NCBI GenBank assembly: GCA_027405735.1
Contig: JAPEHQ010000011.1
Location: 1,798,001-1,862,000, forward strand
Length of the DNA: 64,000 nucleotides
Source of the DNA: Mucor racemosus
Taxonomy: Eukaryota; Mucoromycota; Mucoromycetes; Mucorales; Mucoraceae
Direction of reading: 5' to 3'
Notes under the pieces: model-generated
The model's database searches: none
Seen by the model: the letters and a program-made list of their open reading frames with translations, nothing else
What the model was told of the DNA's origin: nothing
Part shown: positions 36,621 to 50,262 of the stretch, one piece after another
Layout: each line of letters starts with the position of its first letter
Numbering within the stretch: position 1 is the stretch's first letter
Made by a program: the position numbers and the translations under genes

Positions 36621-39205
36621 GTAAAAGTAAAAAAAAAAACTTAATGTAAATCACCTCAAGCGCAATAATTATAGAGTAAGACTATATTATCATCAAATAC
36701 ACTACTAAACAATATTAACATGTATAAAGACTTACAGTAATAAGCTCAAATCAAGTGGGTACAGCATCGAAAATTCTTGAAAAAGTTCTCGAGTATTATA
36801 AAATCTCTTATTTTTAAGACTTAAAAAGCTTATAAGCGGAATATTAATTTAGAAAATTATTTTTGTCCAGATCATCAATTTTGACATTTTTTAATTTTTT
36901 TTTTCTGGTTTTGCAAATCTAGGGTTAATTATACTACCAATTATAAAAACAAAAAGTATACACATATACAGAATTTAGCGCTCTATTTGCTCAATAAAAA
37001 ATATACAACATTTTTATTGCAAAATATTACATAAAAATCCTTTAACCAAAATCCCGTTTTTGGGCCAAAAGTACAAAATTTCATTACTTAACTTTTAATA
37101 TTAAGCTTTTATTAAATGCGTATTAGTTATATCTACAATTTTCTCTCACAATGTAGTACATTTAAACGTTGATTTTGGTATCAGAAATCGATTTTTCTGT
37201 TTTTTGATCAAAATCATGAGTGTTAGTAAGGATTAAATGAGCCCCGAAAATGTCCGCTACAAAATCTGAATTTTCAGATTGCATGTGGTTAAATACAGAA
37301 AAAAAATACCTTTGATTTAAAACTTGGATATATCATAGTATAATAGAAGAGTTAGTATTTTAATCTCATTATGCTCAATTACGGAGTCGCTCTACGGGCT
37401 CGTTTTTTTCAATTTTTTAATGAATGTATGATATGACAGGCGGTTTTTTTGGTAGAAAAATGTATGTTTCTATGATAACAGATAACAGTTAATTACTGCC
37501 TATTATTTGGTTTAGTTTATGATTCATGCGCTGTAATGCTACTTTGACATTGGCCGAAATGAGCAATTTAGCAGGGTTTTAATTGCATTAAATAATGTAA
37601 AACCTCGAAAATCTTTTTCTACGTGCGTTGTATATTAGAGACTGATATTTTCATTTAACCGCATTCTAAGATCAAATATCGTTATTTTTTACTACTGTAT
37701 TGTTGGACGTATTACTTGATTACCTGATGAAATCGAACGCAATGATGTTTATATCTGCTCAATGAAAAGCTAGAACTGGCTATAAACCCACGAAATGTTC
37801 CAGAAAAGTGATAAATTTTCAAATGATACAGAAACACAGAAAAACGTAATCTAATGTCTTCTGTAATAACTGAGAGTTTATGGATACATACAATCTTATT
37901 TGTAGAAAGAATAATAATAAAGACTAGTGACATTTATCATGGAGAACGTAGGCTTTATTACTAGAGAAACTAATGGTAAAAGAAAGAACCAAGAGTTCCT
38001 AGGTCTTGGTTTAAAAGACTATTTATAAGAATTACATTTCAATATGAGTTAGAAATGGAATTGACTTCAAAATTGGCCTTTTAATATCCTCGAAAACCGA
38101 CAATAATAACTATAGTTTTAATAGCAGCTATATTTGTTGACAACAAATCTTTCTACAACTGTCAATCGTAAACTAAAATAGTAGGTTTAAATAAGGTTAA
38201 TTTGTCTAAATTTTATGTGTAATAAAGTAACATTTATAACCTTAGATTTGGATTGCATATAAATCTAAGCAGTAAATGTTATTAAAGTTTAGATTCGAGC
38301 AAAAATCATTGTTGCTGTAAACATTATAACTATAAACATATTTACAAATAATGATAATTGTAAATATATTGGCTCTTACATGTATTGCTCCACATCAACA
38401 ACCTATTGAATTGTATTGTCTATAATACTATAATCTATATTATTAAAAACAAATACAATTTAAAAACCCATTCCAGTAGAAAATGCAATGAAGTTTTGAG
38501 AACGGCACGATGCTCATGTACAAACCACTGTTTGCCCATACAATTACCTTATTATGCTCATGGTCAGATTTTATTATTATGCGCAAATAGGAATAATGAT
38601 ATGCATATGGGTAATTCTACTATTATGCACACATGGGATTAATGCCATGCACACAGACAGAATCTATAATTCTGCACATACAGGCTTTTCGTTATGCTCC
38701 GTGCACAGTTTCTTTTGCTGTGCCCATGTTCATCTTGTTATCTTTTTAGCCATTATTTAGTGGGTACAACAATTCATCAGGTTATAGTGTGCAGCCCACC
38801 TGGGCACAACAAAATCATCTTGTGCAGCACAGGTCGACCGTAATGCTTTTATATATAAATCCTTTAAATTTGTGAATTTATGGACTTTTTTGAATCTGGT
38901 TGTATTATCTTATATTTTTTAAGTTAAATCCGTTATTAGGCTAATAATGTTGTAGTTTCTATTTATACTTTATTACTTAAAATAAGCCTTTCAATGATTA
39001 ATAGAAATACAGTCGAACCTAAATTTTTGTATGAAATTTCGATACCTGCATCTTATAGCTGCTTGGAATATTTAAACAACCGCGTCCGGGCTGTCCGGTA
39101 ATTTTTTCTAAAAATCTAAAGCTTGAAAATATCATTAGATGGCCGCTTCAGGAGATTGTTTGGCTTTTTTTTTTGGGAGAGTGACCATTGGCAAAAATAT
39201 GAATT
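36525..39205 (+). repeat. R1 repeat, copy 2 (uninterrupted reference)
   Basis: Cleanest copy: dynein-like exon, a long AT-rich body, the ACAGTCGAAC and CCGCGTCCGGGCTGTCCGG segment, then GGGAGAGTGACCATTGG and the spacer AAAAATATGAATTATATACT. The same spacer is found after R1 copy 1, so the repeat unit extends at least to the E fragment. Confidence 0.85.
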
Positions 39206-39211
39206 ATATAC

Positions 39212-39298
39212 TATGTTTTATGCCACCAAGTACCATATGTTATCACCTTCTACAGTAGTATCAATACATCATATTACAATCTATTGACTACGACATGT
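39212..39298 (+). repeat. E element fragment, copy 2
   Basis: Matches the first ~85 bp of element E (GCCACCAAGTACCATATG, CACCTTCTACAG, CTATTGACTACGACATGTA) and then stops. The junction with R1 is the same as beside R1 copy 1, and this locus is the empty site for the Harbinger insertion (TAT at 39212-39214). Confidence 0.8.
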
Positions 39299-40494
39299 AA
39301 AACAAACGTGCGCTAGCATATTTAACAAAGGCCTATGATACGCACGCTCAAAGACAGCTTTATTTCAAGAAAATGTCGACAAAATTTATAGTCAATCCCC
39401 AGTAGTAAGGGCAAAAATTGCCCTTTTAGCATTGCAGGAATGAAAATTCCGAAAATTATAATAAATGAATCTGGATCTTCTAACTTTTATGTTCATAAAT
39501 GTATATACACCATTATTATAGCATGTTATGGAGAGTAATGACTAGTCGATATCTTGATTTTTGATTGCTTTAATCAAGAATAAAGCAGTTATTTGAGTCC
39601 ACTCAAATCGGATAAATATACATGGTATATTTCTTGATGGAGCCAACTGTAGTTTAGGCAACAATGTGTACACACTCGCACAAGCTCATGAACCTTATCA
39701 CCAATTTTCTGTGTTCTTCGAAGTTTAGGATAATGGTGTTCTGAAATCCTTTCTACTAAAAATTATGATGCAACATGTAAACCAAAGATACTTCTAAAAT
39801 ACGAATATGATGTATATGAGCTTTAAAGATTTCTATAGACTAAATTATCAATAATAGTTAGAAATTTCGAAAGCTTCAAATGGAAAAAAATTAAATAACA
39901 TTTTCGATACACTAATATGTTTAATTATGACCCACTGGCAAAACTGCTGTCGTTGAAGTAAAAGAATTTAGTAGTAATTAAGTCTTTTAGCCTTGGGTAA
40001 CCAAATCAACCAATCTCGGACTAGTTCATGATGTGAATGACATATCTAGATATTCTGATGTCAACACATCGAAAAAGATATTTTCTAGATTTACAAAATT
40101 TTGCATTATTTCTTAAATATAATGTATAGATATAAAACCAAAAGAAAGAAATTAATGCCAAGTCTCGAGTAGAAAATAACAAAAGTTTCCATGGTAAAAT
40201 TAATAAGGCGCATAATTGATTAGCGATCACCATCGACAATTGGATCTTCTGTATTGTTACTGTGTGGCAAAAAGAGTTCTAATTTGGAGAGAGAGCGTGG
40301 AAAATCTTGATTAAAAAAAGTTATTGGTTTACGCCAATTAGAGTTGGACGATGGAAAATAAGGATATTTGGAAATCAAAATGATTTTCCATTTAACAATA
40401 AAAGATTATAAAAAGAGGCAGGATTACTTTTTTTTTTATTGTATTTTACTTAACCTTATCAAATAAACTACCCTTCTCTTTTTTTTTTATCGTT
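39299..40494. other. intergenic, one coding-like stretch on minus
   Basis: Mostly AT-rich without genes. On the minus strand about 40372-40222 an open frame reads YPYFPSSNSNWRKPITFFNQ and continues ...LSKLELFLPHSNNTEDP to a TAA. It has a protein-like composition but no start or clear splice site. ATTATAAAAAGAGG at about 40405 is a TATA candidate for the gene at 40495. Confidence 0.35.
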
Positions 40495-40922
40495 ATGGGA
40501 TTTCAACTAACACAATTTGATTTTTATTCGTTTGAAACACAGTTAAATCAATTGGCTTCAAAAATCATTACTAATGCCAGCCAATTACACATCTGGACAA
40601 ACAAAATCATTGAATTCAGAGCATTACAAATGGATGGACTTATTGTAAGTCTACATATTATTTTCGGAACTTTCATATGAATGATTAATTCTGTTTATAA
40701 TAGGATGAAGATAATGATATTAATAATCGTATAGACATGATGGAAGATTATGTCAATAATGGCACTCTTATCCTTCAAGATATGGCACAAAAAGTAGCAT
40801 ACGCCAAGAAAATACTCCAAGAAAACAAACAAGCTACCCCAATGACAATACAGCAAGAAAAGTTCTTGAAACATCACTCGACAATCATGGATAAGCTGCT
40901 CTCACATTCTCCAGCTGTATAG
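40495..40922 (+). CDS. small helical protein, unknown
   Basis: Two exons (40495-40644, 40704-40922) with a 59-nt GTAAGT...TAG intron give 122 aa. The ATG follows a poly(T) leader. The product is almost entirely helical and heptad-like: LNQLASKIITNASQLHIWT..., then DNDINNRIDMMEDYVNNGT and LQDMAQKVAYAKKIL. There is no signal peptide, membrane segment, Cys or metal motif. Length and coiled-coil character are like small subunits of complexes (Mediator, kinetochore, BLOC), but no specific match is recognised. The intron and good frame closure support a real gene. Confidence 0.65.
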
Positions 40923-41887
40923 AATCTCTGTATATATTTCTCTGAAACATTTATTTTTCTCAAACTATTCGCTTCAATGCAATTTAGAACTTTATTCTGT
41001 AGTTTTACTATATATTGGCTCCAATAACTTTTTTCTTTCCATTTTTCTATTCTACTGATGTCTGTTTTCTTTTTTTCTTTTTCCATTAAAACACCGCAGT
41101 GAAGAAACCAAATTGCATGATCATCTACTGTCTACATTTGCAGTAGTAATAATGTCCCCTATTTTTTTTTCTATGTGTTTCTGATCAAATTTTTGCCCCA
41201 ACTATTCGGTTCAATTTTCGTAAGTCTTCTTAGGTATTATCCGAAATACGTAAAAATTGAAACCTATTATATGATGTTTATAGGCCCATAGTCACTAATT
41301 TAGTCTATAAATTTGACAGAAATAAATCAGTGTCGTCAATCACTAGAATGGTTAGAATCTGTTTGTCGATATGGTTAGTATGTTTTGAGTGTAACAAATG
41401 CAGTTAAATGGCAAAACAGTAATAAGAATAAGAATAAAAATAAGAATAAAGTCGTAGATTGTTGTGTTATTATTATTATGTATATTGTGGATATTTGATC
41501 ATAATAATAATGTTATCATGTATAATGCATGCATGCAGGCCAATTATTATGTTTTACTGTAAAATATCTGTACAATATAAAATGAAATACTTTTATTGTA
41601 AAATGGTCATGGCGCTGCATTTCTATTTTCGATACATTTTTCAGTAACTTGTTGCAAATTATACAAAATATCGCGTGGTTGATTTTAGGTAAAACACTTT
41701 TTGAAATAACAAAAAGAAAAAGTGAATTAATAGAAAAAAAAGAATGTAAATTTCAGTAATATATTAACATTTATTATGCTTGTATTTATATGCTAAAAAC
41801 AATCATTTTTATTATTATTGCAATAAAAGAGAAAAGGTCTAGATTTCTTCAAGGAGGATAAAAATAAACGATCAGGTGAAAATCTAG

Positions 41888-41925
<38 letters not shown>

Positions 41926-42380
41926 CTCTCTCAAAAATGGTCTTTTTAATCCTTAGTGAAACAGTGTAAATCTTTTTTTGGTTAAAAAAAAAGATGATTC
42001 CTCTACCAATACAGCATGTAGTTTCTAATTGATTCAAACAAGGTCTGTTTGATCAAGTGATTGAAGGAAAAGGGTCTCTTTTTTCCATAAATAAGACTAG
42101 ATTATGAGAAATATATTACCGGGCTTTTTATTTATTCCTACACCCGTGCAGGTTTCGTACAACGTACACCCCTTTCTCTTTCTTTCTTTCTCTTTTTGAT
42201 CCCGGGTTGCCTTTAAATTTATAGAGTCTCAAAATGAAAAAACAGTTCCTTTTCTTTTACTTTTTCCAATTTCTTTTCTCTCTCTCTCTCTTTCTTTTTT
42301 TTTTATGTTATTTTAGTATTCAAATAACATAAAATCATTAATAAATATATTCGTTTTGACACTTCAATCTAAATTTGCAG
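40923..42380. other. intergenic, homopolymer and CT-rich tract
   Basis: No gene. Poly(T) of 34 at 41892-41925. A long CT-rich stretch at 42170-42300 probably belongs to the promoter or 5' UTR of the next gene. A spaced AAGAATAAG run lies at about 41422-41450. Confidence 0.4.
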
Positions 42381-43095
42381 TTACGGGTTCTCTATCCGAT
42401 TTGGATAGACGTAGTAAACGCAGAAAAATATCAACACAAAAGCAAGGAATGACACACTCGCGTCCTTTGCCATCTCCACCAGATTTAAAAATACAAGATT
42501 ATGAAGAATTAAACAGTAAATACATGATAGAACAACCTTCTCAGCAGCAACGTTCAAAAAAATCAATTCCCCTTTCTCCGCCATTACGACCCTCTAACAA
42601 ACCCTCCATTGCATCTACACCATCATCATTACCATTAATAAACGATTTATCACAATTTCATGCATTGGATATTTTACATGACCCAAGTTACTGTATGTTT
42701 AAAATCCAATTAGACAAGCAGAATACTGGTAAAATATCATTAAATATTAAAAATTATAAATACTAACAGCTTGTTAAATAGCTGCATTATGCTACTTGCC
42801 GACTAGAAGTAAAAATATTATTGAATTTTATCATATTGTAAATACCACCATGAAAATAACTACAAGCTAGCCTATGCTTACTTTATTACTATTATAGGAA
42901 ATACCAGTTGCATATCGACATCAAGGTCTAGGCGATCTTTTATTATATCGAGCATTCCAATGGGCAGAGAAATCACAACTACTAGTGATACCAACATGTC
43001 CCTTTGTTCGCAAATATTTAGAAACACGTTTTCCCGACCAAAAGAGTGGAGATTGGTCATGTATTGTGTTGAGCGAAACACCAAAGTCTTTATAA
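42381..43095 (+). CDS. GNAT-fold acetyltransferase-like protein (5' end unresolved)
   Basis: Three exons are seen: 42381-42728, 42782-42837 and 42898-43095, about 200 aa. The first exon opens after TTTGCAG with no in-frame ATG upstream, so a short 5' exon is missing; the alternative is to start at the ATG at 42449. The N-terminal half is disordered and Pro/Ser-rich (RRSKRRK; PLPSPPDL). The C-terminal half is a compact GNAT domain of the small YjdJ/plant-like type: NIIEFYHIEIPVAYRHQGLG (acetyl-CoA loop Q/RxxGxG/L), then LLLYRAFQWAEKSQLLVIPTCPFVRKYL. The substrate is unknown. The splice choice in exon 2 rests on restoring this domain. Confidence 0.7.
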
Positions 43096-43270
43096 CAACA
43101 TTTCTCATATATTCATTTACTTTTTACAACATTTTAATTCTTCATTTTCATCCTATTATTTTTTTTTCTATTAATGCAATTTGCTCCTATTATAACCCTT
43201 CTTATTTTCTTTACTTTCCCTCCTCTTTTTTTTTTCTTATAATCCAACTCTATCAAAACCCATCAGTTTC

Positions 43271-43317
<47 letters not shown>

Positions 43318-45150
43318 CTTTATTTTTTTTTCTTTATTTTTTCCCATTTTTCGACCTTTTTTTCGTCATGTTTGAGCAACAAAAACCTCAATAAATTATC
43401 TTGCCAACATATTTAACATGTATTTAGTTGCCAGCTTTTACTGTACGGTAAATTACAATCAATAGAAAATATACAAAATCGTCTTGTTAAACATTGCTAT
43501 ATATATTGAACACAAACAATACAAGATCGGAAAATCAGTTGTTATTTTGCCTTTTGTCGAAGAATATTTACACATGCTTTTCTTTTGATTCCCATGATCA
43601 GGCCAAGTAACGATAACTATTGTTAGATGGTACAACGAATGACAAGCAAAATTCTTCGTTTTTAACTGTTATATGATACATAATTGAGAATGTCGCTCTA
43701 GAACAATTATTAAATTATTTAGGAGTTACAGAATTAGGAATTCTATTATTAGTCGTGCTTTGCAGTAGAGAAAAAAAAAAAGTTACGTGTATTTGCATAA
43801 ATGATGCTTTTTTCATTTAAAAACCTCTCACGTATTTATGCATATTAGCCTATTTTTTATGCTTTTTGAATTATGCTATAGCTAAAGCATAACTTTTGAA
43901 GCATTTTCGAGACTATTTATTCCAACTAAATAATAATAGACATTCGTTGTGATGTAGTACAACGATGATTAAGATTGGCTTTTAGCAGCAAATTTTATTT
44001 ATTCTTTTGTGAACACGAAAATACATTCCAAATTCTTTCCCTTTCAGATAAATACAGTTTCCTAAAAATAATTTACAGTAGTACCACCTTCAAAATCCTT
44101 TGGCTTCCTCATACCAAGTGTAAATATAGAAAGCGGTGATTTAAAAGTGTCCTCATCATCGTCATTGCCGCCACTACCAGCAACAGTTGCAGTAGCAACA
44201 TCTTAATTTTAAGGCAATCAATTACTTGATCTAAAAGTGCTACTCCAACTTTTCTTTTCTTTCAGGGCAACAATGATTCAGACTTGTGCAACTCCTGGGC
44301 AAATGGATTCAACGCAGGAGAATGAATGTAATAAAAAATCAGAAAAGTCTGTGTCCTTTTTTCCCTTGGTATACATAAATACTGCACAATTATCTCTCCT
44401 CTTCTGACAAAAGTCATCGAGTAATTGGATTATTTAAAAGTGATACTTGATACAAAATATTTTCATGTTACATACAGTACTGTATTTTTGTTTGTTTATT
44501 TAATTAATCTAGAAGTTAAAGATTAAGCTTTTATATAATAATTGTTTGAGTTTTGTACAGAACCCCGCCGTACCTTAATAATATTGATGGAATAAACGGT
44601 GAATCAACTGTCAACTTTTTGTACTATAGAGCAGTTACGATTATACTCGGCATTTATCCTATGAAACTCCCCTACGCCTTAACAAGCATAAATTCATGGT
44701 AATACACTCCATTTACAATGTGTTTACACATCACGTTTCATATGCCAAATCAGTGCTGATAAATCATGTACACGATGGTTTTAGTCGATAAGAATATACA
44801 TATTAATTGCGTATGTTGTTAACAACAATTAAACAAAAGCGCCACGGATTTATTATAGCTAGCGCAAAGTAGCATATGTATATACAGCATGCCTCAATAA
44901 CAACCCCTCTCTTTTCTCTCTTTCTGTCTCTTTAGAAGCATTATATGTATAGTAACATATACACACAAGTGACCCCTCTTTAGCAACCCCTTTCATTTTT
45001 GCAAGATATGGTAACACAAGTTGGTCTTTTAAAAGAAATATTACATTACTTTCTCGTTTCTTTTACTTTTCCTCTTTCTTTCTTCCTTTCTTGATTTTCT
45101 ATTTTCTTCTACTTTTCTTCCTTTTGTTATATATATATATATATTGAATC
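43096..45150. other. intergenic with a possible minus-strand exon
   Basis: Poly(T) of 42 at 43276-43317. At about 44207-44066 (minus) a frame reads DVATATVAGSGGNDDDEDTF, then SPLSIFTLGMRKPKDFEGG to a stop. At about 44320-44262 another reads HSPALNPFAQELHKSESLL. Both look protein-coding, but I could not join them with a proper donor, so they may be the 3' end of an undetected gene or a relic. CT-rich promoter sequence and TATATATATATA precede the kinase gene. Confidence 0.35.
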
Positions 45151-48031
45151 ATGACAAGTACAATGGAAGAAACCTTTAATGCAACAACAAACCAACAAAA
45201 CCATCGTCCAAGATCAAGTTCCATGACAGCAACAAGACAGCATGGCAGTAAAGAGACATTAAGTCGCAAACACTCTGAGCGACATCAAGTGATGAAGATT
45301 CAAAACTATGTCATTTATAGAAAAACAATTGGCGCAGGATCTATGGGAAAGGTTAAATTGGCTGAATGTCTCACAGATATTCATAAGCAAAAGGTAAAAA
45401 TTAATTAATTATTTGCTATGTATCTATACACTAAGCCTTGTTTTTATTAGTATGCCGTAAAAATTATGCCTAAAGTAGATTTGTCATCCCTTCCAGCGTC
45501 AACCAAACCTAAAGACCCAAAAGATACGCCTGAAGAGCGTGAACAACGAACAATTCGAGAAATGGCAATCATGCGCTTACTACGACATCCTAATATCTGT
45601 CAATTGAAAGAATATATTACTGAAGGTGACAAATACTATATGTTTTTAGAATATGTAGATGGTGGCCAACTATTGGATTATATCATAAAACATGGTAAAT
45701 TGAGAGAGAAACAAGCTAGAAAGTTTGCGCGACAAATTGTGAGTGCATTGGATTATTGCCATCGAAATTCAATCGTACATCGAGATTTAAAGATTGAAAA
45801 TATTCTCATTACTCAGTCAGAACAACTTAAAATTATTGATTTTGGTCTATCAAATGTGTATTCACCTACACAACAACTGAATACATTTTGTGGATCACTT
45901 TATTTTGCAGCACCTGAATTATTACGAGCAAAGCAATACACTGGCCCTGAAGTAGATGTTTGGAGTTTCGGTGTTGTTTTATATGTATTGGTGTGCGGCA
46001 GAGTCCCATTTGATGATACAAACTTACCTGCCTTGCATGAAAAAATTAAATCTGGTATTGTAGAAGATTATCCTGATCATCTAGGAAAAGGTACAAAAGA
46101 GAAACAATAGCATGTGCCACAACGTACTAACAAAGTGTATAGATTGTTTGGATTTATTATCAAAAATATTCGTTGTTGATCCAAGTCGTCGCATCACGTT
46201 ATCTGCTATACAATCTCACCCATGGATGAATAAAGGTTACGAAGAACCTATTCGCAACTATTTACCTCATAGACAGCCATTAGAATACATTGATATGAAT
46301 ATCGTAAACGGAATGGATGGTTTTGGATTAGGAAATCCGCAAGAAATTGCAGAAAAGCTACAGAAGATTATCTCATCCGCTGCGTACCAAACAGCTGCAT
46401 TAAAAATAGACCAAAACTATCAGAAAAAGGCTAGTGACGATCAGTCTCTAGCAAGTAAACCTCGTTGGAGAAGAACATTATCAACTCGCAAAAAGACTGT
46501 GGTGCAGGATGATTTTCAATCATTACCTGCCATGTATGACCCACTTGTATCTATCTATTATCTTGTAAAAGAAAGACGAGAATCTGACCAAAGAAAGAAA
46601 CAACTGCTTGAAGCAGAGCCGAATCCTCTTGCTCTCAGCAGGTCTACAAGTACATTAGTTGTCAGCAGGCCTACGACAAACGATGCTGGTAACGGTACTA
46701 CTGCTTCTACTCGTGGATCATCGCCACCTTTGTCAGGTGTTACTCCATCTCTTACTAGAAGGAGAACATTTGATACATCTAAAAAGTTACCCAACTTACC
46801 ACCACTCAATAAAGCATCTACTCAACAACAACAACGGGAGCCAAGTACACCTATTCCATCAGCGTCTAACAGAAGTGAAAGAGTCAAATCTACAACCACT
46901 TTAATTAGAAAAAAGAGTTTACAAGCAGTTAGAAAATTTGGTATCAAACTACCAGGCAGTGTGCATCAAGAATTATCATCTCGTGCATCAGATGATAATG
47001 AATCAGCAACAGCAAGTGTTTCCAAAAAACCTTCCAATACCAGCATTGTAAATTCGTCATCTTCGTCTTCAACTACTACTACAACTAATACCGCCAACAC
47101 TACTGCAACAGATCATGCTGTAACATCAACAACAAAAAAGCCAAACTCTTCTGCTAGTGCTACAAGTATTCCCACATCACCTCGAAAATCCAATTGGTTG
47201 AAGCTTGAATTGAGTAATAATAGCGCTATTAAACAACAACAACAACAACAACAACAACAGCAGCAGCAGCAGCCACAAAAACATCAGTCTACTAATTCTA
47301 CTTCTAATCGTCCATCATGGAAAAAGTTATCGATTAATCGAAAGAGTACTCGCCATTCAATGGATCACTCTACAGGTAATTTGCCTACACAGAATGATCC
47401 CATGTTGGCCAAACCTGAAAAACCTACTAAGAAATCAAATTCAGTCACCTCAACTAATCATCACATTGATAATGGTAAATATAAAATGAAAGTTTAATTT
47501 GCAAAATGAAAATAATAAAGATATCCTATAGGTCTCTCTTCACAGAAACAACAACAGCAACCTAAAATTGTAATGGAATCTAGCAAATCTGAGGTTATTC
47601 AATCCTCTAAAAAGAAACCTAGCACAAATAATCCCAAGAGTTTGTTCCATTTCAGTCGAGGTCATTTAATTCGCACCACAGCAACACAAATGATGACAGA
47701 TTTAGTGCATGTTCTTGAACAATTAGATATTGATATTTCAGCCAAGGAACAATTTCAGTTTACTTGTCGTTGTGCATATCGTGTTTGGTCTAAATATCTG
47801 CAAGAAGGGGATGCTGATAAAATTCCCACAACTACTAGCAACAACAGCAATCAGCATGGTGATATAAAGTTTTTGGTCATGATTTATGAAGCTAGATGGG
47901 CAGGTGGAAAAATGGGCATCAAGGTCAAAGATATAGATGATAGTAACTTTTATACAAAACAAGTGCTTAGAAATATATACCATGCCATTTTGAGTGGTAT
48001 CAACAGTCAAAATCATTCATTATTGGCATAA
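45151..48031 (+). CDS. KIN1: Kin1/PAR-1/MARK-type serine/threonine kinase
   Basis: Four exons (45151-45393, 45451-46090, 46143-47474, 47532-48031) close to 904 aa, near the size of fission yeast Kin1. Kinase domain about 50-330: [12 protein letters not shown] loop, YAVKIM lysine, [14 protein letters not shown] and [13 protein letters not shown] with the T-loop Thr. An insert ([15 protein letters not shown]) lies before helix C, as in fungal Kin1/2. The long linker is Ser/Thr-rich and includes a poly-Gln run. The last ~100 residues form a KA1 domain ([32 protein letters not shown]), which binds acidic phospholipids at the cell cortex. The intron at 46091 is only 52 nt with a TACTAAC branch site. 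Kin1 kinases act in polarity, exocytosis and ER stress. Confidence 0.92.
47229..47279 (+). repeat. CAA/CAG (poly-Gln) tract in the kinase gene
   Basis: About 13 consecutive Gln codons, first CAA then CAG, in the disordered linker. The mixed codons limit slippage, but length may still vary among strains. Confidence 0.85.
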
Positions 48032-48430
48032 TAACCTCTTTCTTTGACAATTCATGCATAATTATATATATTGTATTGTAAAACCTTTATTTGTATACTT
48101 ATTCATTTATCACTTAATTAATTAATTAATAAATCTACACTAATTTCATATCATTTTTATAGAATAATATCTTTAATTCCTAGACAGTATAAAATGGAAT
48201 TATTTGGCGTCTATTTAAGGCCGTTTCAAAACTCAATTCGAATCATAGATTCCTTTTTATTTGTTCAAGAAAAATCCAAAAGCGCGATATACACAGTAGA
48301 GAAAAACGACAAATTTAGGGTTCAAGCAACCAAAAACATCTCGTGGAAACTGATATTTCGACTGTCGTTGGTCGACATTCCTATGGCCCGGAACCGGAGC
48401 ATACCCTCTTTTCTATAGCTAACCTAATAT
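48032..48430. other. intergenic
   Basis: 3' side of the kinase gene (TTAATTAATTAATTAATAAA at about 48115, a plausible poly(A) region), then unassigned AT-rich sequence up to the G repeat. Confidence 0.4.
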
Positions 48431-49738
48431 TAAACACTTTCAGAATATACGTTAGACACTGCTAAATAGATTTGAGCTGATCCTATTATGCTACCTGCTC
48501 CTAAATTTATTTTATATCCTACGAAAGACTCAAAAGCAAGTAAAATTCGCTGCTTTTCCCCTAAAAACCAAGTCTCCTTTTCATCCCTGGTATACTTTTT
48601 TTTTTCACTAAATAACACCAAAAAAAAATTATATGCCAATGTACCTGAGATGTTCAGCTTTAATCCAAAAATGAGTATCCGGAAATATCCTATTTTTTGC
48701 AGTTGATATTAATTTTTCAGTGCTAAGGTTTCAGATTTTTTACGCGTATTTTACTGCTAATGGATTGAAAACTTTGAGGCTTCATATCTCTAAAAAAAAT
48801 TAAGCTATACTAACACTTTTTAATAATAAAACTTACTTGTTTTAAAGCGCTCTATAACATATTTTAATATAAAAAAATTCTGAGCACCTTTATTTTTTTT
48901 TCATTTTTTGGGCATTTCTATAGTAGGTTTCAAAATATTGGTTAAATTGAGCAACATTTTTTTTTGCATTTATGTCATCCAACTCGTTGAGCTCTCTCAG
49001 ACCCAATTTAGAGTTTTTCAAAATATTGATTTTTCGTGGAGATATCCTCAAAAATGTGTACAAAGAGATACCTTCGTTTCTAGCCTCAATTTTTCCCTTA
49101 TATACCCTCATCCCAAATTCTGAAACTGAAAAAAAATTGAACAAAAGTTTTGTTTTCGCTACGAAAAATGCAGCTAGAACACTTTGCAATAGCTCAATCG
49201 ATAGATAATGTTTTTGCACATCATTGCAATTTATTATATTTTGAATATATTTATAAAAAGTGATGTGTATTTTCAAAAAACCTCTAAAATTTCAATTGCA
49301 TTTTACGCAAAATTTTATGAGAAGCATTTTTTTAAATTTTATTTGTATAAATGCAGAATTTGAAACTGTACAAAAACCGCTTAATAAGTTAGGTCGGCTT
49401 ACTTTGCAGTTCATGAGCCATTAAAGAATTTTGTTTTTTTCATCATTTTTCATCCATTTCTTCATCAAATCAATTTTGGAACCCCGTTACTACAGTATAG
49501 GCTTTAAGCTAGGATATAAACTATTATTTTGATTATCTCAACTAAAAATCAATATTTTTTGCTGAAACAAAAAATGCAGAGTAGTATGGAATTGGATCTA
49601 TCTTGTGAATACAAAAAGTTAATATTTCAATTTCGGCCCTCAATTTTTATAATCAATTTTAAGTCAATATCGGTCAATATTGGTCAATTTTGGTCAATGT
49701 TTGGCCAGTGCACTTACTGTATATTATTCTGGTATTGA
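48431..49738 (-). repeat. G repeat, copy 4
   Basis: Reverse complement of copy 2, from about AACACTTTCAGAATATAC to TATTCTGGTA. It carries the longest version of the conserved frame: 128 codons, 49276-48890, MKIHITFYKYIQNIINC..., SVSEFGMRVYKGK and RELNELDDINAKKN. It shows the empty site for the LTR in copy 3 at about 49482. Confidence 0.85.
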
Positions 49739-50262
49739 TATTTTTATTTTACGGGAGATATCAATGACTTATAGAGTGAAGGTACATCTAAAGCAAAACA
49801 TGATTTTAATTAGGGCCATTAAAAAATTACAACACAATTTCAGTCAATGTATTGAAATTACTATATACTATAAGCATGTAACAAGAAGATATATATGCAT
49901 ATTAAAGCGAATACTAAATATTTGAGGTATCAGTTACTATAACATACCCAATACCATTCAAGTAACATATAATTAAGAGATATAGGCTATAATTAATACA
50001 AAAATATTGCAAAAAAGTTGGATTTTTACGTTATCTTTATCTAAACTTGATACACAGTGAATTATTTGCATACCAAACTTGATATAAAATATAATATTTA
50101 CGCATAAAACTTGATTTATTTATAGATTGTTTGTATGATAGCATTTTAAAAATTTCAATATCAACTTTCGGTATATGGTGTATATAATCTAATATATATT
50201 TATATATATGTGTGTGTGTGTAATAAAGCAAAAAAGAAGATATTTGTATACATCTCAGATTA
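49739..50262. other. intergenic
   Basis: AT-rich, with a TATATATGTGTGTGTGTG simple repeat at about 50200. 3' region of the transporter gene. No gene was recognised. Confidence 0.4.

Noticed and set aside
38554..38760. 68-codon frame with many Met/Cys/His, also at 62111-62317
   Set aside because: It lies in the R1 repeat, overlaps other open frames and is made of imperfect TTATGCACA-type tandem words; no start context or homology.
41892..41925. Long homopolymers here, at 43276-43317 and 58647-58683 as retrotransposon tails
   Set aside because: No target duplications or coding sequence next to them; simple slippage tracts explain them, and their exact lengths may be sequencing artefacts.
49529..49925. 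Overlapping open frames at the G copy 4 right edge
   Set aside because: They run through repeat terminal sequence in a frame not open in the other copies.
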